Of a stretch of DNA of 63,533 bases, positions 34,156-41,344 are shown piece after piece. The stretch's first letter is position 1, and every line of letters starts with the position of its first letter. The position numbers and the translations under genes were made by a program. Source of the DNA: a virus; IMG/VR virus record IMGVR_UViG_3300010157_000065, positions 1 to 63,533 of that record; one strand, given 5' to 3'. Below the pieces are notes generated by a model. That model was not told where the DNA came from, made no database searches, and saw nothing but the letters and a program-made list of their open reading frames with translations.

Positions 34156-34773
34156 ATGAGAACAGTTATAACAGAAGAAGTTATTTACTCTTGGGAAGAC
34201 GTAAAAAACAATGCGGAATTATTAGAGGTGGTCTTAGATAAAAATAGAGACATCAACATCGATCACGGTATGGAGTGGTGGGATATGGTATATGAAGACT
34301 GGACCGAGAAGTTGGAGGAGTTTGGCTACAGAAACATAGATATTTGTTTTAGTGGTTTCTATTCTCAAGGCGATGGAGCAAGTTTTACTGGCAATGTAGA
34401 TGTATTGGAATGGATTAAAACCAATGATAAAGAAGGGAAGTATAAACGTATTGCAAAGCTAATGAGTGATGGTATTATAGACATTAACGATGACAGAATA
34501 GTAAGAGATAGGTGGCACAGCTATGTACACGAGAATACAACTACATTTCACTTCTCAACCGACTACCAATACGGAGCTTGTCAAGACTACATAAATATAG
34601 AGATGATTTTAAACGATTTAGAGAGCGATATTTATCTGCACCACAAAAACCTTAATAGAGAGATTTATTCTTCTTTAGACGAGAGCTATAACTACCTACA
34701 AAGCGATCAAAGTGTATCAGATACATTAGAAGTAAGCGATTACGAATTTAACATTAACGGAGATATAGTATGA
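34156..34773 (+). CDS. Conserved phage protein (SGFYSQGDGASF family)
   Basis: A 205-residue acidic protein with WWDMVYEDWTEKLEEFGYRN followed by CFSGFYSQGDGASFTGNV (about residues 36-75). That motif marks a family found in many unrelated phages and without assigned function. The remainder is rich in Asp, Tyr and Glu. The stop overlaps the next start by four bases (ATGA), so the two are coupled. Confidence 0.6.
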   Translation: MRTVITEEVIYSWEDVKNNAELLEVVLDKNRDINIDHGMEWWDMVYEDWTEKLEEFGYRNIDICFSGFYSQGDGASFTGNVDVLEWIKTNDKEGKYKRIAKLMSDGIIDINDDRIVRDRWHSYVHENTTTFHFSTDYQYGACQDYINIEMILNDLESDIYLHHKNLNREIYSSLDESYNYLQSDQSVSDTLEVSDYEFNINGDIV

Positions 34774-35039
34774 TACACACAACGCAAGACTTTTATAATA
34801 AAGTCGCAACAAAATTAAGAGGAAAGTTTTTTAAAGAAGAGAATCACGGATGTACACAGAATCCTAACTACCACAAAACAAGCCACACTCTTGAGTTATT
34901 TAATAATGGTTGCTTAACATATAGGCAAATGATAGGAAGACTAGCAAAGAGTTGTAATCAATCCACTAAAAATATACATTCTATTGTAGAGAATTATGTG
35001 GTATCATTCGGAGAATATAAATATAAACCTAAAAAATAA
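34770..35039 (+). CDS. Small early protein
   Basis: An 89-residue protein with a basic centre (TKLRGKFFKEENHGCTQNPN, then YHKTSHTLELFNNGC) and the two Cys at positions that could pair. It overlaps its upstream gene by four bases. The pattern of strands around a helix suggests a small folded domain, but I cannot name one. Confidence 0.5.
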   Translation: MIHTTQDFYNKVATKLRGKFFKEENHGCTQNPNYHKTSHTLELFNNGCLTYRQMIGRLAKSCNQSTKNIHSIVENYVVSFGEYKYKPKK

Positions 35040-35046
35040 AGAATCT

Positions 35047-35220
35047 ATGAAAATAATAGTATTAGACTTTCAAACAGAAGAAGTTCTTATATTCAACTAC
35101 TCTCCTGATTTTGGAGATGCAGAAGAATATATGTACCAGCTTGAGCAAGACGGCAGTATTTCTAAAGTGAGTGATTGTCAGTGGATGGTAGTAAATGAAT
35201 TAAAATTACAAATAATATAA
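35047..35220 (+). CDS. Small early protein
   Basis: A 57-residue acidic protein from the ATG at 35047 (MKIIVLDFQTEEVLIFNYSP), which has the CTATG start context shared by many genes in this block. The frame is open from 34996, but that extension would overlap the preceding gene. MKIIVLDF is a single beta-strand start, typical of small phage proteins that carry EVL--D. Confidence 0.5.
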   Translation: MKIIVLDFQTEEVLIFNYSPDFGDAEEYMYQLEQDGSISKVSDCQWMVVNELKLQII

Positions 35221-35241
35221 ACAATTAAAAATCAATTAGTT

Positions 35242-35601
35242 ATGGGGCGCTATTTTACAGGAATGATCGAAGGAAAGTTTTGGTTTGGAGTACAAAACAG
35301 TACAGCTGCTGATAGGTTTGGGGTATCATACACTGAGCCAAATTATGTAGAGTATTACTACAATACAGAAGACCTTGAAGGGGTTGAAAACGAGATAAAA
35401 GTTATTGAGGATAGTTTAGGAGATAAGATAGGGGTTATGGAGAAGTTTTTTAATAGTGTAAACGGTTACAATGACAAGCAGTTAGAAGAACTTGGAATAT
35501 CAAGAGACGACCTGAGCGAGTATGCCGATTTAAAGTTAGGTATAAAGATTAGAGATTGTATAAAAGAGAATGGAGAATGTACATTTGAAGCAGAGTTATA
35601 A
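35242..35601 (+). CDS. Conserved small phage protein (GRYFTG-IEGKFWF family)
   Basis: A 119-residue acidic protein that begins MGRYFTGMIEGKFWFGVQNS and has TAADRFGV next. I recall this N-terminal pattern from small proteins in many phages and some bacteria, without a known function. A DDLSEYADLKLGIKIRDCIK segment follows. The protein is likely a single compact domain. Confidence 0.55.
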   Translation: MGRYFTGMIEGKFWFGVQNSTAADRFGVSYTEPNYVEYYYNTEDLEGVENEIKVIEDSLGDKIGVMEKFFNSVNGYNDKQLEELGISRDDLSEYADLKLGIKIRDCIKENGECTFEAEL

Positions 35602-35626
35602 ATATAATATAAAACAAGAAAAACCT

Positions 35627-36145
35627 ATGAAAACAAGAGTAGAATTGATTGAAGATTTTTTAGCTACGATTAAAGTAGAGAATTTAGACATCCCTTATTA
35701 TGTGGATGCAAGTGAGGTTAATAGCTTTGAAGAGATGTTTGAGACCATTGAAGATAACAGAGGGTTTGAGGTAGAGATAATCTACTACGCAAGTGCTATG
35801 GACTATCTAAGAGAAAACGATCCATCCCTTAGTGAAAGTATGGAGATTGCTGAGGAGTATGGTTACACCCCTAAAAAAATCAACAGCGAGTTATTAGCTA
35901 GTCTATTAGCCTCAAAAAATTGTCGTGATGAGTTTGAAGAGTATAGAAGTGAGATAGAAGACTTCTTTGAAGAGTTAGAAGATAACGAGGATTTATTCAG
36001 AGGGTATATGGAAGGGAAGGATTACGATGTGGATGATGTAGACAACTATATCATTGACGATTTTGATGATGACCTATCTATGGAAGAGAATGAAGAAAGA
36101 CTAATTGATTACATAAGAAAAAGTAAAGAAGGAGAGAAAGAATAA
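35627..36145 (+). CDS. Highly acidic early protein
   Basis: A 172-residue protein from the ATG at 35627 (MKTRVELIEDFLATIKVENL). About a third of its residues are Asp or Glu, with dense acidic runs such as YDVDDVDNYIIDDFDDDLSM. The central YYASAMDYLRENDPSLSESM and INSELLASLLASKNC are conserved-looking helices. The charge density would suit a DNA-mimic inhibitor of host DNA-binding enzymes, but that is inference. The next gene starts directly after its stop. Confidence 0.55.
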   Translation: MKTRVELIEDFLATIKVENLDIPYYVDASEVNSFEEMFETIEDNRGFEVEIIYYASAMDYLRENDPSLSESMEIAEEYGYTPKKINSELLASLLASKNCRDEFEEYRSEIEDFFEELEDNEDLFRGYMEGKDYDVDDVDNYIIDDFDDDLSMEENEERLIDYIRKSKEGEKE

Positions 36146-36346
36146 ATGAGACCAAGAACAAATAGAGTTTGTATAGAATTAGTTAGTAATCTCCTTGAGG
36201 CTGAACACCAAGAGGAGATTAATGGTATTAGAAAGATACAAAAAGAAGATAACTTAAAGTATGGTGAAGCAAAGAGACTATACCAAATGAGGAGAAATCC
36301 AATAGCAATGCTAGAACACAAATTATTTAAAAATTCACAATCATAA
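36146..36346 (+). CDS. Small basic protein
   Basis: A 66-residue protein (MRPRTNRVCIELVSNLLEAE) with KYGEAKRLYQMRRNPIAM later. It ends NSQS, encoded by the TTCACAATCA motif at 36334-36343. It is helical and basic, similar in part to the product of 31827-32054. Confidence 0.5.
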   Translation: MRPRTNRVCIELVSNLLEAEHQEEINGIRKIQKEDNLKYGEAKRLYQMRRNPIAMLEHKLFKNSQS

Positions 36347-36350
36347 AACT

Positions 36351-36581
36351 ATGGAAAACAAAATGACAAAAGCAGCAGAAAAATTAAACGGATTAGAACT
36401 TAACCTAGATGATTTCTTCTGTATAAGTTTATGGGGAGAAAATGAAATATCGCTACACGCAAAGTTCTCTAATGAACTATTCGACAATTTAGATAGTAAA
36501 GGCTTCGACCTAGAATTTGACAAGTCAACTAAATTTTTTAGAGCGGAAAACGATGGAGTTAGAATAGTATTAGGTATGTAA
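36351..36581 (+). CDS. Small early protein
   Basis: A 76-residue protein (MENKMTKAAEKLNGLELNLD) with an acidic beta-alpha layout and FDNLDSKGFDLEFDKSTKFF in the second half. The start follows the preceding stop by four bases in the CTATG context. No family is recognised. Confidence 0.5.
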   Translation: MENKMTKAAEKLNGLELNLDDFFCISLWGENEISLHAKFSNELFDNLDSKGFDLEFDKSTKFFRAENDGVRIVLGM

Positions 36582-36583
36582 CT

Positions 36584-36820
36584 ATGGGAGTAGTAAATAA
36601 AACAATACAGTACAAAGGAGTAGAGCTTGACATCGAGTTCTACTTCTCTCCTGCTGAACCTGAAGTTAGGTATTACGCAGATGGTAGTGGTTATCCTGGA
36701 TGCGGTGAAGAAATAGAGATTTATTCTATCGGACATCGTGGGGAAGATGTTACGGAATTACTAGAGGATAACTTCTCAGATATTGAGGAGAAATTAATTG
36801 AAGAAATACATAATGATTAA
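36584..36820 (+). CDS. Conserved small phage protein (YYADGSGYPGC motif)
   Basis: A 78-residue protein with a strand-rich start (VNKTIQYKGVELDIEFYFSP) followed by AEPEVRYYADGSGYPGCGEE and an EIEIYSI strand. The pattern YKGVE--------PAEP--YY-D-SGYPGC is one I recall from many phage small proteins. The function is unknown. Confidence 0.55.
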   Translation: MGVVNKTIQYKGVELDIEFYFSPAEPEVRYYADGSGYPGCGEEIEIYSIGHRGEDVTELLEDNFSDIEEKLIEEIHND

Positions 36821-36824
36821 TACT

Positions 36825-37538
36825 ATGAAAAACATACACATATTACCAACAGATAAACCAAGTAGGGTTTATAAAAATTTACTTACTGATAAGTTATTTA
36901 TTTTAGAAAATTCATTTATGGATGTTTCTGAATGTAATAGAGAATATCAAAACATCTACATCACTAATTCAGAAGAAATTAATCAACAAACTGAACCTTG
37001 TTGGTGTATTAACACTATTAAAAATACTTGGGATGATGATTTGATTTATTATCAAGGTTCAATGCCACAGTATCATTATGTAGGATTTAAAAAAATCATC
37101 CTAACAACAGACCAAGACTTAATCAAAGATAATGTACAAGCTATTGATGATGAGTTTTTAAAATGGTTTGTTAAGAATCCAAGTTGTACGGGGGTTGAGG
37201 TAAGACAAATAGAAGATGAACTTATTTCTCCTAAAAATCCAAAAATAAGATTTAATGCTTTACAAGACCCTCCAAGTTTTATTTCAGCCAATTCTTTAAA
37301 TGATATGATTTTAACGTACAAATACAAAATCATCATCCAAAAAGAAAAACCTAAACAAGAAATACTTGAAAATAGTATTAAGTTATTAGTAAATAAATGG
37401 CAACAACAACAAATAAATTACGAGACTTTAGCAGAACATTATATTGATGACCAACACAACAATAGAAAATTCACTTACAAAGCAATGGCTACAAGAGATT
37501 ATTGGAAAGAACTATTAAAACTCATAGAAAATAAATAA
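36825..37538 (+). CDS. Conserved Flavobacterium-phage-type protein (ILPTDKPSR)
   Basis: A 237-residue protein from the ATG at 36825 (MKNIHILPTDKPSRVYKNLL). An ATG at 36813 and a TTG further up are alternatives. I associate the start with a family that is widespread in Flavobacterium phages and prophages. The following WCINTIKNTWDDDLIYYQGS and YHYVGFKKIILTTDQDLIKD, and a C-terminal helical part, are typical as well. There is no assigned function. It supports the host inference for the whole genome. Confidence 0.65.
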   Translation: MKNIHILPTDKPSRVYKNLLTDKLFILENSFMDVSECNREYQNIYITNSEEINQQTEPCWCINTIKNTWDDDLIYYQGSMPQYHYVGFKKIILTTDQDLIKDNVQAIDDEFLKWFVKNPSCTGVEVRQIEDELISPKNPKIRFNALQDPPSFISANSLNDMILTYKYKIIIQKEKPKQEILENSIKLLVNKWQQQQINYETLAEHYIDDQHNNRKFTYKAMATRDYWKELLKLIENK

Positions 37539-37560
37539 AAAAATTTAAAAACAAATAAAA

Positions 37561-37905
37561 ATGAAAAAAATAACAAAATCAGTAATTAAGCTTTCAGAAT
37601 TACCAATAAGATTACAAAAAAATGAAATTTTCAAAGGTCATAAATTACATACTTATGCAGAGTTTCATATTGATGAATCAGAAAAAGATGAACTATCATT
37701 ATGGTTAATTGAAAATTATCCTACTATAAAAATGAAAATCAGTTTTTTAATTCATATCGATTCTGATGAAGAAATTGATTATCCAGTTGATAAAATAAAA
37801 CAACAATGTTATAATGAAGAAGATATGATTAATTTTCTAAAATCAGTTTTTGGTATGGAAGATTTTGATTATGAAAAAGCTCTTGAACAATTTAAAAAGA
37901 AATAA
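37561..37905 (+). CDS. Small acidic protein
   Basis: A 114-residue protein (MKKITKSVIKLSELPIRLQK) with HTYAEFHIDESEKDELSLWL and an acidic end, EKALEQFKKK. The last 18 coding bases and the stop are repeated exactly at the end of the next gene (37886-37906 and 38119-38139). No family is known. Confidence 0.5.
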   Translation: MKKITKSVIKLSELPIRLQKNEIFKGHKLHTYAEFHIDESEKDELSLWLIENYPTIKMKISFLIHIDSDEEIDYPVDKIKQQCYNEEDMINFLKSVFGMEDFDYEKALEQFKKK

Positions 37906-37907
37906 AA

Positions 37908-38138
37908 ATGACAATAGAAAGAATAAAAGAAATTCAAAAAGAAACAGCATATCCAGATAGTATAAGTGTTCAACAAGCATTACTTCAAGTTTGGAATGAA
38001 TGCCAACAACAACAAAGTTATAGTGATTTAGATATTGAAAATATTATTGCTGAAACTTGGATAAAATGTGTAGGTAATGACGGCAATAATTTTAAAGAGA
38101 CCAGAGATAATATACTGAAACAATTTAAAAAGAAATAA
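37908..38138 (+). CDS. Small protein, phage-type (QQALLQVWNECQQQ)
   Basis: A 76-residue protein with ERIKEIQKETAYPDSISVQQ and ALLQVWNECQQQQ in the first half. That segment resembles the C-terminal parts of the ILPTDKPSR family as I remember it. It is mostly helical. It ends with KQFKKK, encoded by the repeat shared with the preceding gene. It starts two bases after that gene's stop. Confidence 0.5.
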   Translation: MTIERIKEIQKETAYPDSISVQQALLQVWNECQQQQSYSDLDIENIIAETWIKCVGNDGNNFKETRDNILKQFKKK

Positions 38139-38147
38139 AGAAACAAT

Positions 38148-38327
38148 ATGATGGAAACACAAATAATGCAAGAACTAAATTTAGTTTTAGATTGCCTAGA
38201 ACAAAGCGAGAATACATTTCTATTTAATAAAGTTAAAAAGGTTATGGAAGACCTAGAGTTTTACTTCGGAAGTAGCGAGTATTACGCACAAGAAATAAGA
38301 AAAATAATTAATGATTCACAATCATAA
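38148..38327 (+). CDS. Small acidic helical protein
   Basis: A 59-residue protein (MMETQIMQELNLVLDCLEQS). It has a second possible start at the next codon. The end (INDSQS) is encoded by TTCACAATCA at 38315-38324. It is helical and acidic. The function is unknown. Confidence 0.5.
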   Translation: MMETQIMQELNLVLDCLEQSENTFLFNKVKKVMEDLEFYFGSSEYYAQEIRKIINDSQS

Positions 38328-38347
38328 ACTATAAAAAAAATAAAACT

Positions 38348-38749
38348 ATGGAAAAAGAAATATTTGAAATGTGCACGACAAGAGGTATGCAAGTGCATAA
38401 GTTCACTAACAATACAAGGTGTATATTTTACAAGGGATTTAAGTTTGAAGAAGTAACCGATGTTAATGGTGATTTATCATACAACTGTTACAATGTAAGG
38501 TATGTTAATTACAAGAGATTAACCAATGAAGAGATGAGAATGCTCTTAGACTTTGGAGTGATAGTATCATCTGATGTATTGTCTTTTAAAAACTATAAAA
38601 GGTTAGTAGAGGTTAGTAGGTTGGCAATAAATAATCCAAAGAACGGATACAAAGTAATAGAGAAGTCTAATAAGATGGCTGAACACTATGAAAAATTGTG
38701 TAATAATTTAATCTCTCTACATAAAAAACACACAGAATTATTTGTTTAA
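38348..38749 (+). CDS. Protein of unknown function before the recombination genes
   Basis: A 133-residue protein that begins MEKEIFEMCTTRGMQVHKFT. It has five Cys and Met-rich parts, and VNGDLSYNCYNVRYVNYKRL followed by a basic helical end. No clear metal-binding spacing is visible. It precedes the ERF gene by 56 bases and may belong to that operon. Confidence 0.5.
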   Translation: MEKEIFEMCTTRGMQVHKFTNNTRCIFYKGFKFEEVTDVNGDLSYNCYNVRYVNYKRLTNEEMRMLLDFGVIVSSDVLSFKNYKRLVEVSRLAINNPKNGYKVIEKSNKMAEHYEKLCNNLISLHKKHTELFV

Positions 38750-38805
38750 GTATAAAGTAATTAGTAAATTTGTTAATAATTAAAATCAAGTAAATTAAAT
38801 TAAAA

Positions 38806-39360
38806 ATGGGAACAACAGCAAAAAAAGAATCGGTAGAAGTAAAATCATTATCTCAAAAACTAAGCGAGATACAAGTTGGTTTTAAAGCAAAGAAGAGTAG
38901 GTTTAATTCTTTTGGTAAGTATAACTTCAGAAGTGCTGAGGATATATTAGAAGGATTAAAACCATTCAATAAAGAACACGATGTGTACTTTAAAATAACA
39001 GAGAGTTTAATTAATACAGATCCTCTTATATTAGAGAGTGTTGCATCTATTGTAGATTGTTCTACAGGAGAAACCATAGAAGCTAAAGCAATAGTAGGTA
39101 TTGACTTGATGCAGAAGGGGATGCAAGCTGCACAATGTTTTGGTAGTTCTTCTTCTTACGGTAAAAAGTATTCATTAGGGAATCTATTACTTATAGATGA
39201 TACTCAAGATGCTGATGCTAATAACGACCACACTAAACAACCAATCCCTGATGCAAGGTTTCAAGCAGCACTTAAAGCTATAGCTGGAGGTACATTCACT
39301 AAAGAACAATTACTTAATGGTTTTGAACTTACACCTGAACAAATAAAACAATTAGGATAG
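38806..39360 (+). CDS. ERF-family single-strand annealing protein
   Basis: A 184-residue recombinase that anneals complementary single strands in phage recombination. ERF features are FKAKKSRFNSFGKYNFRSAE (about residues 25-44), a central DCSTGETIEAKAIVGID, and QCFGSSSSYGKKYSLGNLLL (about 105-124) with the conserved YGKKY and L-N-L-I-D followed by the acidic DTQDAD. It is followed in the same operon by the YqaJ-like exonuclease and the SSB, so the three form a typical exonuclease-annealase-SSB recombination set. Confidence 0.88.
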   Translation: MGTTAKKESVEVKSLSQKLSEIQVGFKAKKSRFNSFGKYNFRSAEDILEGLKPFNKEHDVYFKITESLINTDPLILESVASIVDCSTGETIEAKAIVGIDLMQKGMQAAQCFGSSSSYGKKYSLGNLLLIDDTQDADANNDHTKQPIPDARFQAALKAIAGGTFTKEQLLNGFELTPEQIKQLG

Positions 39361-39361
39361 T

Positions 39362-39433
39362 ATGGGAGTGGGTATAACACTCCTTGTACTAGGAATAATA
39401 ATGATAGCTTATAACAAAAAACAAGACCTATGA
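39362..39433 (+). CDS. Single-span membrane micropeptide
   Basis: A 23-residue peptide starting two bases after the ERF stop, with GVGITLLVLGIIMIAY as a membrane helix and a basic tail NKKQDL. Its stop overlaps the next ATG (ATGA), which supports real translation. Its function is unknown. Confidence 0.4.
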   Translation: MGVGITLLVLGIIMIAYNKKQDL

Positions 39434-39648
39434 AAAAAATACTATTAGTAGCTATAATGTTATTTAGTTTGTCTAGTTGTTATTGTACAACTGAATCTCA
39501 AGATTTGCAAATGCTACAGAAAAAATACCCTAAAGCTGGTATTATGAGAGTAAGAGGAAGTCAATATATTGTAGCAGATACTTTGCATACATATAGTATT
39601 ATATTAAGTGATAATGGAGATGTATTTACAACAATTAAAATTAAATAA
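39430..39648 (+). CDS. Small lipoprotein
   Basis: A 72-residue protein with a lipoprotein signal peptide, MKKILLVAIMLFSLSSC, in which Cys17 follows a good lipobox. The short mature part has one beta-rich domain (AGIMRVRGSQYIVADTLHTY). It would sit on a membrane surface in the infected cell and could be a superinfection exclusion factor, since small phage lipoproteins such as T5 Llp have that role. That role is inference. It is coupled to the micropeptide upstream. Confidence 0.6.
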   Translation: MKKILLVAIMLFSLSSCYCTTESQDLQMLQKKYPKAGIMRVRGSQYIVADTLHTYSIILSDNGDVFTTIKIK

Positions 39649-39652
39649 CTCT

Positions 39653-39907
39653 ATGAAGACAGCTGTAGAATATTTATACGAAAATTATTTAGACAATCCT
39701 TTATCAAATGAAGATATTATATACAACATAAATGTATTTGAACAAGCTAAAGAAATAGAAAAGCAACAGATTATTAATTTTACTAATGAATTTATTAATA
39801 AACATACTTTTGGAGATTATGATAGCAGAGTTCAAGAAAATAAAACAATAGAAGAATACTACAACGAAACATTTAAAAATAAAAACAATGAAAACACAAC
39901 AATTTAA
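39653..39907 (+). CDS. Small helical early protein
   Basis: An 84-residue protein from the ATG at 39653 (MKTAVEYLYENYLDNPLSNE). The plan, with VFEQAKEIEKQQIINFTNEF and an EEYYNETF end, belongs to a set of small proteins I recall as frequent in flavobacterial phages and prophages. The function is unknown. Its 3' end overlaps the exonuclease start by 20 bases. Confidence 0.55.
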   Translation: MKTAVEYLYENYLDNPLSNEDIIYNINVFEQAKEIEKQQIINFTNEFINKHTFGDYDSRVQENKTIEEYYNETFKNKNNENTTI

Positions 39908-40568
39908 AGCCAGGTGCTCATCTCTAGGAAAGATATTCACTAACCCTCGTAGCAAGGCAGAGACTATCTCAGAGACCACCAAAACATACCTAGAAGAATG
40001 GGTATTAGAAGCAAAGTACGGAATCAAGAAAGAGATTACATCAAAGTATCTTGATAAAGGTTTACAAATGGAAGACACCGCTATTCAAGAGTACTCAAAG
40101 TTATTCAATGTAGAATGCTTTAAGAATGATGAGTGGTTTGAGAATGATTATATAACTGGTACTCCAGATTTAATACTTGACAATAAGATTGTAGATATTA
40201 AGTGTAGCTTCTCTTTATTCAGCTTCCCTATGTTTGACACCAAATTAGACAACAAGGCTTACGAATATCAGTTACAAGGGTATATGTACCTCACAGGAAA
40301 AACAGATGCTGAAATAGCTTATTTCCTTCTTAACTCTCCAGAGAACATTATCCTTAGTGAAGCTAAAAGTATTATGTACAAAGAAGCATTAGGACAAGAG
40401 TGGTTGGATATATTAGTTGAGGAGGTTAGAGCAAACCATACTTACGATCATATCCCTATTAAAGATAGATGTAAGGTGTTTAAAGTTGAGAGAGATGAGA
40501 GTATCATATCCGAGATTAAAGATAGGGTAGAAAATTGCAGGGTACATATCAAAACGCTTGGATATTAA
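39888..40568 (+). CDS. YqaJ-like recombination exonuclease
   Basis: A 226-residue PD-(D/E)XK nuclease. Motifs in order are the start FKARCSSLGKIFTNPRSKAE, the helix around LDKGLQMEDTAIQEYSKLFN (about residues 56-75) with the conserved Glu, YITGTPDLILDNKIVDIKCS (about 87-106) with the catalytic Asp and D-x-K, and YEYQLQGYMYLTGKTDAEIA. It degrades one strand of double-stranded DNA ends to make substrate for the annealase. It lies between the ERF and SSB genes, which supports the assignment. Confidence 0.85.
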   Translation: MKTQQFKARCSSLGKIFTNPRSKAETISETTKTYLEEWVLEAKYGIKKEITSKYLDKGLQMEDTAIQEYSKLFNVECFKNDEWFENDYITGTPDLILDNKIVDIKCSFSLFSFPMFDTKLDNKAYEYQLQGYMYLTGKTDAEIAYFLLNSPENIILSEAKSIMYKEALGQEWLDILVEEVRANHTYDHIPIKDRCKVFKVERDESIISEIKDRVENCRVHIKTLGY

Positions 40569-40572
40569 TTTG

Positions 40573-40580
40573 TATATTTG
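40573..40580 (+). promoter_or_regulatory. -7 box TATATTTG for the SSB gene
   Basis: TATATTTG is placed 58 bases before the ATG at 40639, directly after the exonuclease stop. The transcribed leader contains a small GCTG/CAGC hairpin. It allows the SSB to be expressed apart from the recombination operon. Confidence 0.6.
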
Positions 40581-40638
40581 TATAGCTGAATAGCCGACAA
40601 CAGCAGTAAAAAGGTAGGCGACACTAAATTATTTTATT

Positions 40639-40941
40639 ATGGGACAGCTATTAGCTATCAGTATTGATGTAACAAAACTTGACAAAAGTAAATTCGTTAC
40701 AGGAAAAAAAGGAACTTACGCAAACCTTACAATTAGCGTAAATGACACAGACGATCAATTTGGAAACAATGTTTCTATTTGGGAAGGTCAAAGTCAAGAA
40801 GAGAGAGAAGCTAAGGCTGATCGTAATTTTCTAGGGAATGGGAAGGTTGTATGGAAAGGTGAGGACAAAGGTTCACAATCATCAAAACCAGCAAGTGTAA
40901 AGAAATCTATTCCAGTAGAAGATTCGGATCTCCCTTTTTAA
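40639..40941 (+). CDS. ssb: Short single-stranded DNA-binding protein
   Basis: A 100-residue protein with an OB-like strand pattern, MGQLLAISIDVTKLDKSKF, KKGTYANLTISVNDTDDQFG, and a Ser/Lys-rich linker. It ends in the acidic tip SIPVEDSDLPF, the equivalent of the bacterial SSB tail DDDIPF, which recruits repair and replication proteins. The domain is shorter than in cellular SSB. It is located after the annealase and exonuclease and is followed by a terminator. Confidence 0.75.
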   Translation: MGQLLAISIDVTKLDKSKFVTGKKGTYANLTISVNDTDDQFGNNVSIWEGQSQEEREAKADRNFLGNGKVVWKGEDKGSQSSKPASVKKSIPVEDSDLPF

Positions 40942-40968
40942 GCTTTTCATTGAACACACAACTACAAC

Positions 40969-41000
40969 AAAACCACTCTTGAAACATAGGGTGGTTTTTT
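40969..41000 (+). terminator. Intrinsic terminator after ssb
   Basis: A stem of AACCACTC (40971-40978) with GGGTGGTT (40989-40996), including one G-U pair, followed by six T. It ends the recombination-SSB transcript. Confidence 0.8.
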
Positions 41001-41017
41001 ATTTAAACATTAAACTT

Positions 41018-41155
41018 ATGAAAATAATATATATGCAACGAACATTCCCTTTATTATCTAGTGAAGTATGGGATGTAATAGAGAGAGATCAGAATAAAGA
41101 AGTTAAGACTTTAAACGAGGAACAATACATTGTTTTAAAAATAAATGAAGAATAG
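41018..41155 (+). CDS. Small protein between terminator and kissing-loop RNA 2
   Basis: A 45-residue protein (MKIIYMQRTFPLLSSEVWDV) with an acidic end, LKINEE. It lies after the ssb terminator and before the next promoter, with no clear promoter of its own. It may be weakly expressed by read-through. No family is known. Confidence 0.4.
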   Translation: MKIIYMQRTFPLLSSEVWDVIERDQNKEVKTLNEEQYIVLKINEE

Positions 41156-41203
41156 TTTTGATTGTCAAAAGTTATTTATTAGATTTGTCAAAAATAATAT
41201 TCG

Positions 41204-41211
41204 TATCTTTG
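41204..41211 (+). promoter_or_regulatory. -7 box TATCTTTG of kissing-loop RNA 2
   Basis: TATCTTTG followed by CA has TTTG at 41184-41187 in the right range for a -33 element. The RNA would start at about 41215. Confidence 0.65.
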
Positions 41212-41214
41212 CAG

Positions 41215-41327
41215 AGATTAATATGAGGTAAGAGGCATATAATCTAAACGACATAATAAATAAAACACAACTTAAACCTTGTGGCAATGCATCCTCTTAC
41301 TTTAGTGCAAAGCCTCAGGGTTTTTTG
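41215..41327 (+). ncRNA. Kissing-loop small RNA 2, upstream of a T5orf172 nuclease
   Basis: This unit repeats the plan of the RNA at 32.07 kb. A 5' hairpin (41215-41225 with 41236-41245, ten pairs and one bulged A) has a 10-base loop that includes GGTAAGAGG (41227-41235). An A-rich linker follows, then a terminator hairpin with a 12-base loop beginning CCTCTTACT (41293-41301). The loops can form eight Watson-Crick pairs plus one G-U pair. The transcript would end about 18 bases before the start of the GIY-YIG-type gene at 41345. Confidence 0.6.
41274..41326 (+). terminator. Terminator of kissing-loop RNA 2
   Basis: The outer stem AAACCTTGTGGC (41274-41285) pairs with GCCTCAGGGTTT (41312-41323), with one G-U pair and one mismatch. 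An inner TGCA/TGCA stem lies at 41288-41291 and 41306-41309. A run of six T (41321-41326) closes it. Confidence 0.75.
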
Positions 41328-41344
41328 TTACAAATTATTTATGT

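Noticed and set aside
38806-40941. Lysogeny or integration module near the recombination genes
   Set aside because: The genes are annealase, exonuclease and SSB; there is no tyrosine or serine recombinase and no clear repressor.
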